The notes under the pieces were generated by a model that worked only from the letters and a program-made list of their open reading frames with translations, searched no databases and was not told the DNA's origin. The position numbers were made by a program, and so were the translations under genes. DNA of 29,663 nucleotides from JANYCO01 sp035535995 (GTDB lineage: Bacteria; Bacteroidota; Bacteroidia; Cytophagales; Cytophagaceae): assembly GCA_035535995.1 (NCBI GenBank), contig DATLOZ010000006.1:1-29663 (forward strand), read 5' to 3'. Positions within the stretch are counted from its first letter, which is position 1, and each line of letters opens with the position of its first letter. This document shows, piece by piece, positions 21,663 to 29,663 of the stretch.

Positions 21663-24600
21663 ATGAAAAAAGGATTACAGTACGTCTTCGGATGTCTGGG
21701 AGTTATCTTTTTGCTATGCTTGTCGCTTAGTAATTTCTCCCATGCGCAAATCATTTACAGGGATCTTGTTCCCGATGGTAGTTTCACTCTCGCCAATTCC
21801 TCCAGCCCTACAGGATTAGCTCCTGTCGATCTCGACAACGATGGCACACCGGATTTTGATTTCCGCTACGAAGCAACGGATGCTTCCAAATATATAGTGC
21901 ATATCGTACCTCTTAATAACAATGAGGTGTTGACGAGCACAGCGCAGGATGCGAATGGAATAAATTATGTTTTTCCGCTTCTTTCAGGAAATGCAGTGAG
22001 CTCTAGTCCTTATCCCCAACAAGCCTGGGGTACTGCTGATCCAATCCTGGTTGATCAAGGTGTTCAGAATTTTGCCATTGGTATGGATCGCTTTATTGGT
22101 GTGCGCCTTAAAAGCGGCAGCGATTGGTTGTATGGCTGGATCAGGGTAAATATTTCTGCAATGTATCCTGTAACCGTTACGGTGAAAGATGTTGGATACG
22201 AATCCAACATAGCAAACACAAGTATATTAGCAAATCAGAATCTTCAGTCTTCGGCATCTTTTATTAGCGATGCTTCTTCTGTAAAATTAGACTTTTCGGA
22301 AGTAAACACTTCCGAACCTTTGTATGCATGTAATTCTACAAAAAGCATAAAACTTACCATTCATCCTCAGGTATCATCTCTTTCCGGAAAGATTAAAATT
22401 AAGATTGCCGATGCAAGCAATGGTTTATATATCGCCGCAGGAAGCGTTTCCAACAATGCAGCTGTGTTGATCGATAATGCAGGATCTACAGAGAAATTTT
22501 TGGTGCTGGTATTGAATAATCTTACTTCCAATGCAGAAATTATTATTCCTGTGTATGCGAGTTATTGTAATATTTTCGGCGCACAGGAGCAGGCACAGAA
22601 CAAAGTTATTTCTTCCGTATTTGCGGCAGATTTTGGCTTGTCGGTCGCTACTAATCTTAGTTTAAATATTAACCGTGGTGCAGCGATATCAGTGGTAACC
22701 AGTAATGATCCTTTTGCTACCATTCGTACTGCCGGCTCAGATCCTAATAACAATAACCTTGTAACATTTCAGTTCTCACTAAACAATAGTTCAGACGAAC
22801 CATTTAGCGGATGGGTGTTATTCCAGGAATCGGCCGCATCACTGGGTACGGCCTTTGATATTCGAGCAGTCAAATATTATTTATATAATCCGTCTACCGG
22901 CACTCAGACCTTGGTGCATGTGAATAATAACCCTGCGACAACAGCCCCGGGAGATCCGAATAATAATTCTTTTATCACCAGTGATAATCCTGATCTTAGC
23001 AGCAAATTGTTATATGTAACAATTCCTGCGAAATATATTTTGTTGATCAAAGAAGAAGTCAGAGTAAATGGATGCCTCACCTCTCCTAAAAATAAAGCAC
23101 AACCAATCCTTTCATGGGGTTGCGGCGATTATACCAAAGTAGGCTCGGTAGAAAATTGCGCTACAGCTTCAAACAATGATACCAACATCAATGACAATGT
23201 ACTTGCTGCATTCTCGTATGTGCCGGAAAAAAGTAATTATTACCACACTTACATTTGTGCCGGAGATTATCGCGAAACAAAATATGTGACGCATCAAAAT
23301 ACCGGAACTGGTATTGCCTACAACGTAAAGTTGAAAATGAGAAATGACAACTGGACCACGTACCTTGTAGAAAAAGATCCAAGTAAAATTTATATTGAGA
23401 TCACGCGAAACGGCGTCACCACAAGGTATGCGCCTGATCTTACCAATTACGATCTGGATCCTGTAGCCATTGATGCGCAATACGATCAGCTGACCTTCAA
23501 CAGTCCTTCTGATTTGCCTGCCCCATTTTATTTACCTGATTCCTGGTTCACTGATAATGTACAGAACACGGCAGTGGGTTTCTCTTATCAGAATGGTGAC
23601 GGTTACGATATCAACGCTGCGCATAAACTTAAAGATGTACACTTGTATCAATGGGGCCGTAATGATTACGATCCGACCGCGGTATCATATGATAACATGA
23701 GCTGTGGAGCTCCTGATCAGACCTCGCTCGGGGAAAAACGTTTTATCTATCGCCTCATTATAGACCGCTATTGGGATCCTGCTACAAATTCTTATCAAAA
23801 AATAAACCTCGATCCGGGCGATCAGGTTACGATGGGTTGGGAGCAATATAAATGTTGCAACTCCGCTTCCAATGCGCCGAACGGATATGCCGGACTTTAT
23901 GAACCTTCTATATTTATTAAATTTAATACCGGCTGCATCAGCGACCAGAATTATGCTACGTCGGAGCGTTATGGCAACTACGCAGGTTATGCAGGCAACG
24001 AACTAGGTGGGCAAATGAAGATCGAGTCGTACAACCCTACTACCCGTGGAGATGTTGACTGGTGTACTTCTACCAAAGACGGCGCTGTAGAGCGTATCAC
24101 CAGCGAGTTTACAGAAGGCTTATATATTGGTATCAACGAATGGCAGCAAAATACTCCGAAAGATGCCAATGGAGTATACACTGTAAATACGGATGAACCT
24201 TTCCAAAACTGGGATGGCGATATCGTTTACCGGATCTACCTCGAACAGGGAATAGACCTGGATAGAGCACTTTCGGGAGCGGTCGCTTCTGGCTTCTTAT
24301 CAACGGCCGGTTACAACGATGTAGTGTATAATGGCAATGACTTCACAACCAATGGTACAGGTTGTACAGAAGTCTGTACCGGATGTTCACTTACTAATAC
24401 ACTTTCTCCTAACCAATTTCATGTGGTGATTAGAAAGGACGGTCCTGGAGGTACAGTCATTCAGCCTGCAAGTATTACATTGAGTGATTTCAATACCGAT
24501 TATCAACCTGCCGTGCAGCTGGATAATTTTAAGTTCATATCCAGCGATAATTCACGTCGCTATGCTTCCAATATTTATGAAGTGCGTTTCCATTTGCAGG

Positions 24601-27600
24601 ATCTTATTAATAGCGTACCTGACAATGGGATTAGTCTTGCGGTACAACCGATGAAGCAAAAACTACAGGAGTTCCTCACTGGAGCATTCCTGGATGCAGA
24701 TGTGAGAGTATACTGCGCTAAAAATAGTTTTCCATATTTCAAGATCGTTTCTTTCCTTGATAAATGCGGCGGAACATCTACTTGCGACCTGAATAAAAAT
24801 GGATATACTGCGATGCATCCATTGACACAAGTATCCGGGAAATTCCTGGTAAACTGTCCTGGTTGCTTGGTTCCAGGTGCTAACGTAAACACAGGAAGTG
24901 TTACACGCGATGAGATGGGAAATCCTGATGTTGACGACGACGGTGTGGCAGACAATGGTACTACACTTCCTCTTACACACCCTAATGCCAGAGTGATTTC
25001 CAACGGAGACCTGTTTACGATCAACATGAGTATTGCCATGTCAAATGGTATTTCGAAAGATATATTGGATGAAAACGGACGTAATAAAGGTTGTTTAAAA
25101 GAAGAGCTGGATGCATCAAATTATTTTCTTAACAATTTATATGTTCAAATTCCTTTAAATGGATTGGGAGCCTGGTATGCAGATCCGGAAAATACAATTA
25201 TGCCAATAGGTGCAGAAGCTTCCATCGATGGAGGCACTACCTGGCAACCGATGACTATTTACAACAAAGCAAAAACGGATGCCTACTTATTACTCAGGAT
25301 CAATTCGGAAGCTTTTAGTCCTACGAAGACCTCGTTTGGGGTCAGTGAAAATATTATGGTGCGTTTCCATGGAAAAATGGGATACATTTCCGGTAGTACT
25401 GATAACTTCGAAATTCAATACCGTGCAGGATTTTCAGCTTGCAGCACTTGCGACAGTTATAGTAATTTCATTATTGTAAATGGAACCTTGAACAACGGTA
25501 TATCGGGAGCATGGCCTAATACCTATATTTCATATGATGATCTTGTTCAGCATAGCAATACGTTTTTTATTTGCACCACGTTCTCTAATAATTTCAAGTT
25601 TGTACCACGTCAGCGCACGATGTATTTTTATACAGATACTGATAATTCCTACTATGCTTCCTGTCAAAAAACAGTGAACATCATAACTAGACAATCATTC
25701 GAAGGGGGAAGTAATGTATACAAAGGGGAGATCAGAAATAGTGGAGATACCAGGGTTATAGAGTTGCCTATTCCTGCTGGCTACGAAGTAAGCCAACTAA
25801 AATTGCTTGCTTATGAGGACGTGGATCCTGCACAAAAACTGCAGCACCTGGATCTGACCACTAATCCACCGGAGCAATACAAGTCTTATAGATATTGGCA
25901 GCAGTATACACTGAAACAAGCTGACTTCTCTAAAAATAACTGGTGGAATAATTTAATTCAAATTATTCCTACGAGTGATCCAGCATTCCCTAATAAATTG
26001 GTGCTGACTATGCCAAATACCACGGTGCCTAACAACACCGGCCAGGCCAATCCATATGATCCGAATCTTTATCGATTACATTATATGGTACTTAATGATC
26101 AATGGATCTCGGCTACCAATCCACTGATGGAGCTCGATGAATCTTTTCAGCGTAATATCAACGTAACCTTGACACCAGCTGCCAATGTATGTTTGAATAA
26201 TAATGATATTGTTTACACCGATAACAGCGGTGGAGCACAATTGAAAGGCAACTTAGGAGACTGGTGGTCTGTAAGTAGTTCGGAGAGTTGGAGACAATAC
26301 TTCCTCAGAGATTTGGCGACTACGGCAGATCTTACTTATACTGCATATGGTAGCTGGAATACACCTGCCAACCATGAGTTTTTTAGATTAATTGTACCAA
26401 AAGCCAATATGAGCCTGGCTCCTGCCCAGTTGAGCAATTACGAAGTATCCAACGAAGGATTGGTACAGGTACCTGTCACGATCACACTTAATCCTATAGA
26501 TGCGAATGGAAACAGGTTCTCTGCCGAATATCCTTTCTTACATATCAAAGGATTGGGCATTCAGGAAGGACTTGTACTGCGCGCCGTTTACAGAGGATTG
26601 CCTGCGGATAGAGGGTATACAGACAACATTCTTAAAAATGCCTGGAGTCCGAACAATTGGGCAAACGGACCTACTAATTTTATCCGCTCTCAAAACAACG
26701 AATACATCGTTGGACTCGACCAGGATTATACAGAAAGTATGAATATGCCTTACCTGGAATCTATAGGAAGAGAGCCATATATCAATTATACGCAATTGAC
26801 ATTTACCCTGGTCTTCTCGTACAATTGTCAATCGTGTTCAAGCCTTGTGGCTACTTCTTGCCAGGATAATTCTACGAATGCTTGTCTTACAGGTAACAAC
26901 CTCCAGGTTGCTTACGGGTACAACTGTAAAGATTTTCCAACCTTTGCTGATCTTGCAAACAACAGCGTCTGCAAATATTACGATCCGATCAATTTTAGTA
27001 TAACCAACCAGAAGATCTATGTAGACGCTACCAACTATATCAACGGAACCCGCATTCTGCCAGGCTTCCAGGCATCTATTTTACCATGTAGTACTTTTAC
27101 TTACAAGGTGAATCTCAACTCTTGTAAGAGTGGTGGTGTTACCGCAGCGGATATTGGTTTGACGCTTCCTTCCGGATACAGCGTCGTTTCTTCTCCGGCG
27201 GATGTTACATTCGCAAATGGTAATTACCATGTTAATTTTGCTCCGGCGCTCAATATCGGTGCTACCAGAGATCTTGAATTCCAGATCATGGCTCCTTGCC
27301 GCATAGATGCGCAAGACCAGATCACCTGCAGCGTATCAGCGCTTGCATATTGCGGACAAAATATTCCAATCGGTTCGGTGTCTACAAAGCTCAAGCTGGA
27401 TAATAGTATCCCCGACCTCACGAGCGTAGGCGTAGCTTTTGATAATATCACAGTGGCCAATCCAACTACTGATGTTTATGCAAATGGAACTACTTTGTCT
27501 GTCAACTATACTGTGGCAGGAGCAAGTGGCTCTTCCGCTACTAAGAATGACAATACATTGAAAATAGAAGTGAGTGGTCAGGCGGCTACGATCATTTCTA

Positions 27601-29663
27601 TTCCTGCGAACACCACAAACGGTGTGTATACTGCTCAGATAGCACTTCCTAACCTGTGTGCGGATTACAACGTGACGGTTACGCCAACGCTTGGATACAT
27701 TACGCCTTGCGGAATCAACAATGGCGTGGAAGATCCAACCTGTAAAAATACGATTGATGCTTCTTCCATTGTAAATACTACGATTCATATAACAGCCAGT
27801 ATAGGAGTGGGAGTCGGCACCAACAACGGACAAGCAGCCTTCTTATGTGGCTCCGGTGGTTCGGCTACTTTCATAGCTACCGGTTATCCTTCTGGCGGTA
27901 ATTATTCCTACAGCTGGACAGGCCCGGGAATTGTAGGGCCTAACACAGGCAATACGATTACAGTAAATGTAGAAGGTACGTATCACGTGACGATGACCGA
28001 TAATAATTGTCATATCACCGCAACCAATTCCATAAATGCAATAGGTCATATCGATGTGCAATGTCCACAACCGATTTGTCCTGGAGATATTCCAACAATC
28101 CAAGTGCTGAATGCCGGCAACACAGGTGGTACCTATACAGCGCAATGGTACGATCCGAACGGTTCTGATACCAACGACCCTACAGACCTTGCGGCAGATA
28201 TTTTAATGGATCACGGAATCTTTGTCTCCGGTTATTACTATGCTGCGGCGATCACGCCAAGCTGTACACTGCGTACCAATATGCATACGCCAGACAAAAG
28301 ATGTATGATCGAAGTAAAACGGGCTCCACAGCCATATCATATTACTACCAATAAACCGTCGGGTGATGCACCGGTAGTATTCCTTTGCGATGGACAACAA
28401 GTAACGTTCAGCGTGACCAACAAAGGGGCAAACAGCGCACATCCCACCGATGTGATCTGGCGAAGCGGACAAACTACGCTGGACGATGTGATCGCTCCGG
28501 GTAGCTGGACTGATCCGGGAGGCAATGTATTAACGGCAAAAGAACTGGAAGACTATCACTACTTCATTGTAGCCATTGATGAGGAGACGCACTGTAGAAC
28601 TTTATCCAATGAGATCGCGATAGAGACACCAAGAATTGCGATCGTTCGTAGCTGCGAGAGCGGAAGCCAGGTGAAGCTTACAGCAGTTTCCAACTTCCAG
28701 GTAGCAGCCAATCAATACGACTGGCAACTGGATGGGAATGGATTTGCGCAAAGCACCGATCATGTGATCGCCACCCAGGCGGGGGCATACAGCGTTACCG
28801 AACATTCCACAGGTTGTACATTGTATAACAGATGTTGGGGTATCAAAGAAAACCTGAATACATCCGGGGCACCTAATTCAGAGATGCTATCCATCCAGGA
28901 CGGAGGATTTGAGGGGATCACGGATTGTAATGTCACAAGAGGCTTTGACACCGATTACGATTGTATCGATCGCAGTGGTTACAATGGCTCAGCCCTTCCG
29001 GCCGATTATACAGTTGATCATTTTATGATCAACCAACCAGGTCTGCAAGCTTCCAACTGGAGTCCGAACACACCGTCTACCTGGGTGAATAATAATACGA
29101 CCTTCACGGGAGACGGTGCGATGTTCATCGACGGACAATCAGCGCCAACAGCCAAACTGATCTGGGGTAAAACAGTGCCGGTAGTGCATGGTTACAATTA
29201 CCTATATAGATTCAAAGTAAGAGATATCAATATCTCTGCTACGTATCCGGTACAGGAGATTCCTGAACTGTATGTACAGCAGACGTATTACGATGCGCAA
29301 GGGAACGGCACACGTTATAAAACAAATAAGGAAGCGTTGTTCAACAACGGGACAAATCCATGGATTGAATTCAGTTCGTTCACACCGGCCCTTCCGGATA
29401 TCATTCCAAGTTGTCAAAACCCATCAGAGATCACCTCAATGCGCGTAGAACTCTTTATGGATGGCGGTGGAGCGATCGGCAGAGACTTGTCGGTAGACGA
29501 TGTATCGCTGATCCCGATTGGCATTTGCGACGATGTGATCCAATTGCATCTTCCATGTAACACAGCCTTAGCGGATTTGCAGAATAATCACCAGGTGGTA
29601 TGTCCGGGTACTACGGCTACCTTTGATGTTGTGAATGCCCCGGCAGGCTTGACGTTCAAATGG
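21663..29663 (+). CDS. Giant secreted PKD-like/adhesin-type protein, 3' end outside window
   Basis: An open frame of 2667 codons runs from ATG (21663) to the window edge without a stop. Residues 1-29 are a signal peptide (ending SHAQ). An acidic DLDNDG loop (56-61) and a later DVDDDG loop (about 1087) look calcium-binding. Most of the body consists of strand-rich, cysteine-containing segments with conserved-looking 'C-x2-C' pairs (for example CTGCS, CPGCL, CSTCD, CQSCS), plausibly DUF11/Ig-like. PKD-like domains are visible at about 2060-2120 (SWTGPGIVG, then GTYHVTMTDNNC), about 2330-2385 (YDWQLDGNG, then GAYSVTEHSTGC) and at the edge (CPGTTATFDV). Residues 2407-2618 resemble a CBM4/9-like jelly roll (DGGFEG to DVSL). 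It is probably a type IX-secreted surface protein or adhesin. The C-terminal sorting or CHU_C domain should lie beyond the window. Confidence 0.88.
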   Translation, partial: MKKGLQYVFGCLGVIFLLCLSLSNFSHAQIIYRDLVPDGSFTLANSSSPTGLAPVDLDNDGTPDFDFRYEATDASKYIVHIVPLNNNEVLTSTAQDANGINYVFPLLSGNAVSSSPYPQQAWGTADPILVDQGVQNFAIGMDRFIGVRLKSGSDWLYGWIRVNISAMYPVTVTVKDVGYESNIANTSILANQNLQSSASFISDASSVKLDFSEVNTSEPLYACNSTKSIKLTIHPQVSSLSGKIKIKIADASNGLYIAAGSVSNNAAVLIDNAGSTEKFLVLVLNNLTSNAEIIIPVYASYCNIFGAQEQAQNKVISSVFAADFGLSVATNLSLNINRGAAISVVTSNDPFATIRTAGSDPNNNNLVTFQFSLNNSSDEPFSGWVLFQESAASLGTAFDIRAVKYYLYNPSTGTQTLVHVNNNPATTAPGDPNNNSFITSDNPDLSSKLLYVTIPAKYILLIKEEVRVNGCLTSPKNKAQPILSWGCGDYTKVGSVENCATASNNDTNINDNVLAAFSYVPEKSNYYHTYICAGDYRETKYVTHQNTGTGIAYNVKLKMRNDNWTTYLVEKDPSKIYIEITRNGVTTRYAPDLTNYDLDPVAIDAQYDQLTFNSPSDLPAPFYLPDSWFTDNVQNTAVGFSYQNGDGYDINAAHKLKDVHLYQWGRNDYDPTAVSYDNMSCGAPDQTSLGEKRFIYRLIIDRYWDPATNSYQKINLDPGDQVTMGWEQYKCCNSASNAPNGYAGLYEPSIFIKFNTGCISDQNYATSERYGNYAGYAGNELGGQMKIESYNPTTRGDVDWCTSTKDGAVERITSEFTEGLYIGINEWQQNTPKDANGVYTVNTDEPFQNWDGDIVYRIYLEQGIDLDRALSGAVASGFLSTAGYNDVVYNGNDFTTNGTGCTEVCTGCSLTNTLSPNQFHVVIRKDGPGGTVIQPASITLSDFNTDYQPAVQLDNFKFISSDNSRRYASNIYEVRFHLQDLINSVPDNGISLAVQPMKQKLQEFLTGAFLDADVRVYCAKNSFPYFKIVSFLDKCGGTSTCDLNKNGYTAMHPLTQVSGKFLVNCPGCLVPGANVNTGSVTRDEMGNPDVDDDGVADNGTTLPLTHPNARVISNGDLFTINMSIAMSNGISKDILDENGRNKGCLKEELDASNYFLNNLYVQIPLNGLGAWYADPENTIMPIGAEASIDGGTTWQPMTIYNKAKTDAYLLLRINSEAFSPTKTSFGVSENIMVRFHGKMGYISGSTDNFEIQYRAGFSACSTCDSYSNFIIVNGTLNNGISGAWPNTYISYDDLVQHSNTFFICTTFSNNFKFVPRQRTMYFYTDTDNSYYASCQKTVNIITRQSFEGGSNVYKGEIRNSGDTRVIELPIPAGYEVSQLKLLAYEDVDPAQKLQHLDLTTNPPEQYKSYRYWQQYTLKQADFSKNNWWNNLIQIIPTSDPAFPNKLVLTMPNTTVPNNTGQANPYDPNLYRLHYMVLNDQWISATNPLMELDESFQRNINVTLTPAANVCLNNNDIVYTDNSGGAQLKGNLGDWWSVSSSESWRQYFLRDLATTADLTYTAYGSWNTPANHEFFRLIVPKANMSLAPAQLSNYEVSNEGLVQVPVTITLNPIDANGNRFSAEYPFLHIKGLGIQEGLVLRAVYRGLPADRGYTDNILKNAWSPNNWANGPTNFIRSQNNEYIVGLDQDYTESMNMPYLESIGREPYINYTQLTFTLVFSYNCQSCSSLVATSCQDNSTNACLTGNNLQVAYGYNCKDFPTFADLANNSVCKYYDPINFSITNQKIYVDATNYINGTRILPGFQASILPCSTFTYKVNLNSCKSGGVTAADIGLTLPSGYSVVSSPADVTFANGNYHVNFAPALNIGATRDLEFQIMAPCRIDAQDQITCSVSALAYCGQNIPIGSVSTKLKLDNSIPDLTSVGVAFDNITVANPTTDVYANGTTLSVNYTVAGASGSSATKNDNTLKIEVSGQAATIISIPANTTNGVYTAQIALPNLCADYNVTVTPTLGYITPCGINNGVEDPTCKNTIDASSIVNTTIHITASIGVGVGTNNGQAAFLCGSGGSATFIATGYPSGGNYSYSWTGPGIVGPNTGNTITVNVEGTYHVTMTDNNCHITATNSINAIGHIDVQCPQPICPGDIPTIQVLNAGNTGGTYTAQWYDPNGSDTNDPTDLAADILMDHGIFVSGYYYAAAITPSCTLRTNMHTPDKRCMIEVKRAPQPYHITTNKPSGDAPVVFLCDGQQVTFSVTNKGANSAHPTDVIWRSGQTTLDDVIAPGSWTDPGGNVLTAKELEDYHYFIVAIDEETHCRTLSNEIAIETPRIAIVRSCESGSQVKLTAVSNFQVAANQYDWQLDGNGFAQSTDHVIATQAGAYSVTEHSTGCTLYNRCWGIKENLNTSGAPNSEMLSIQDGGFEGITDCNVTRGFDTDYDCIDRSGYNGSALPADYTVDHFMINQPGLQASNWSPNTPSTWVNNNTTFTGDGAMFIDGQSAPTAKLIWGKTVPVVHGYNYLYRFKVRDINISATYPVQEIPELYVQQTYYDAQGNGTRYKTNKEALFNNGTNPWIEFSSFTPALPDIIPSCQNPSEITSMRVELFMDGGGAIGRDLSVDDVSLIPIGICDDVIQLHLPCNTALADLQNNHQVVCPGTTATFDVVNAPAGLTFKW

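Noticed and set aside
22562..29417. Many minus-strand frames of 60-165 codons opposite the giant gene
   Set aside because: The plus strand is one uninterrupted 2667-codon frame with signal peptide and domains. The minus-strand frames have no domain signatures.

Overview
The window looks like a chromosomal segment of a Bacteroidota bacterium, plausibly near Chitinophagales/Sphingobacteriales/Cytophagales. The reasons are: AT-leaning DNA with few Shine-Dalgarno sites, several good matches to the Bacteroidota -7 promoter box TAnnTTTG, many signal-peptide proteins ending in the 'AQ' style, lamin-tail/FlgD-Ig and PKD-like secreted proteins, a TPR-CHAT protein, and a DksA-like protein of the single-cysteine type.

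Layout. Positions 1-348 hold a tandem array made of truncated copies of the 3' end of the next gene plus a palindromic repeat. On the minus strand follow an AlkD-type DNA glycosylase (349-1068), a DJ-1/PfpI protein (1142-1660) and a small unknown protein (1809-2060). Then come an NlpC/P60 lipoprotein (+, 2291-2800), a PaaE-like ferredoxin-NAD(P)H reductase (-, 2889-3914), an AraC regulator and a short-chain dehydrogenase (+, 4193-6059) sharing a 17-bp upstream motif, and a 1181-residue secreted TPR-CHAT protein (+, 6338-9883). Two secreted proteins lie on the minus strand (9976-14286). The right half is all plus strand: aspartate-semialdehyde dehydrogenase, a histone-H1-like/DksA fusion overlapping scpB by one base, an RluB-type pseudouridine synthase, a UDP-sugar dehydrogenase/epimerase pair for a uronic-acid-type surface sugar, and the first 2667 codons of a giant secreted protein that runs off the right edge.

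The intergenic spaces are unusual. Most carry inverted arrays built from 7-bp units, (TTATGAA)n facing its complement, at seven or more sites. A second, unrelated word (GGATACC) is used with the same 7-bp phasing at two sites. Other short repeats (CTTTGTGC/CTTCGTGT type, AATCCTG type, CTCCCTACTCGCGCTC type) fill much of the rest. One TTATGAA array supplies the stop codon of the AlkD gene and forms part of its partial triplication.

The most intriguing candidate is a 164-codon reading frame (17474-17968) nested in the +1 frame of the disordered N-terminal extension of the pseudouridine synthase. It encodes a helical, leucine-rich protein. Its internal repeats are conserved better in the nested frame than in the host frame, and the host gene's codon choice changes over the overlap. 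Composition bias explains the lack of stops, so dual coding is a hypothesis to test.
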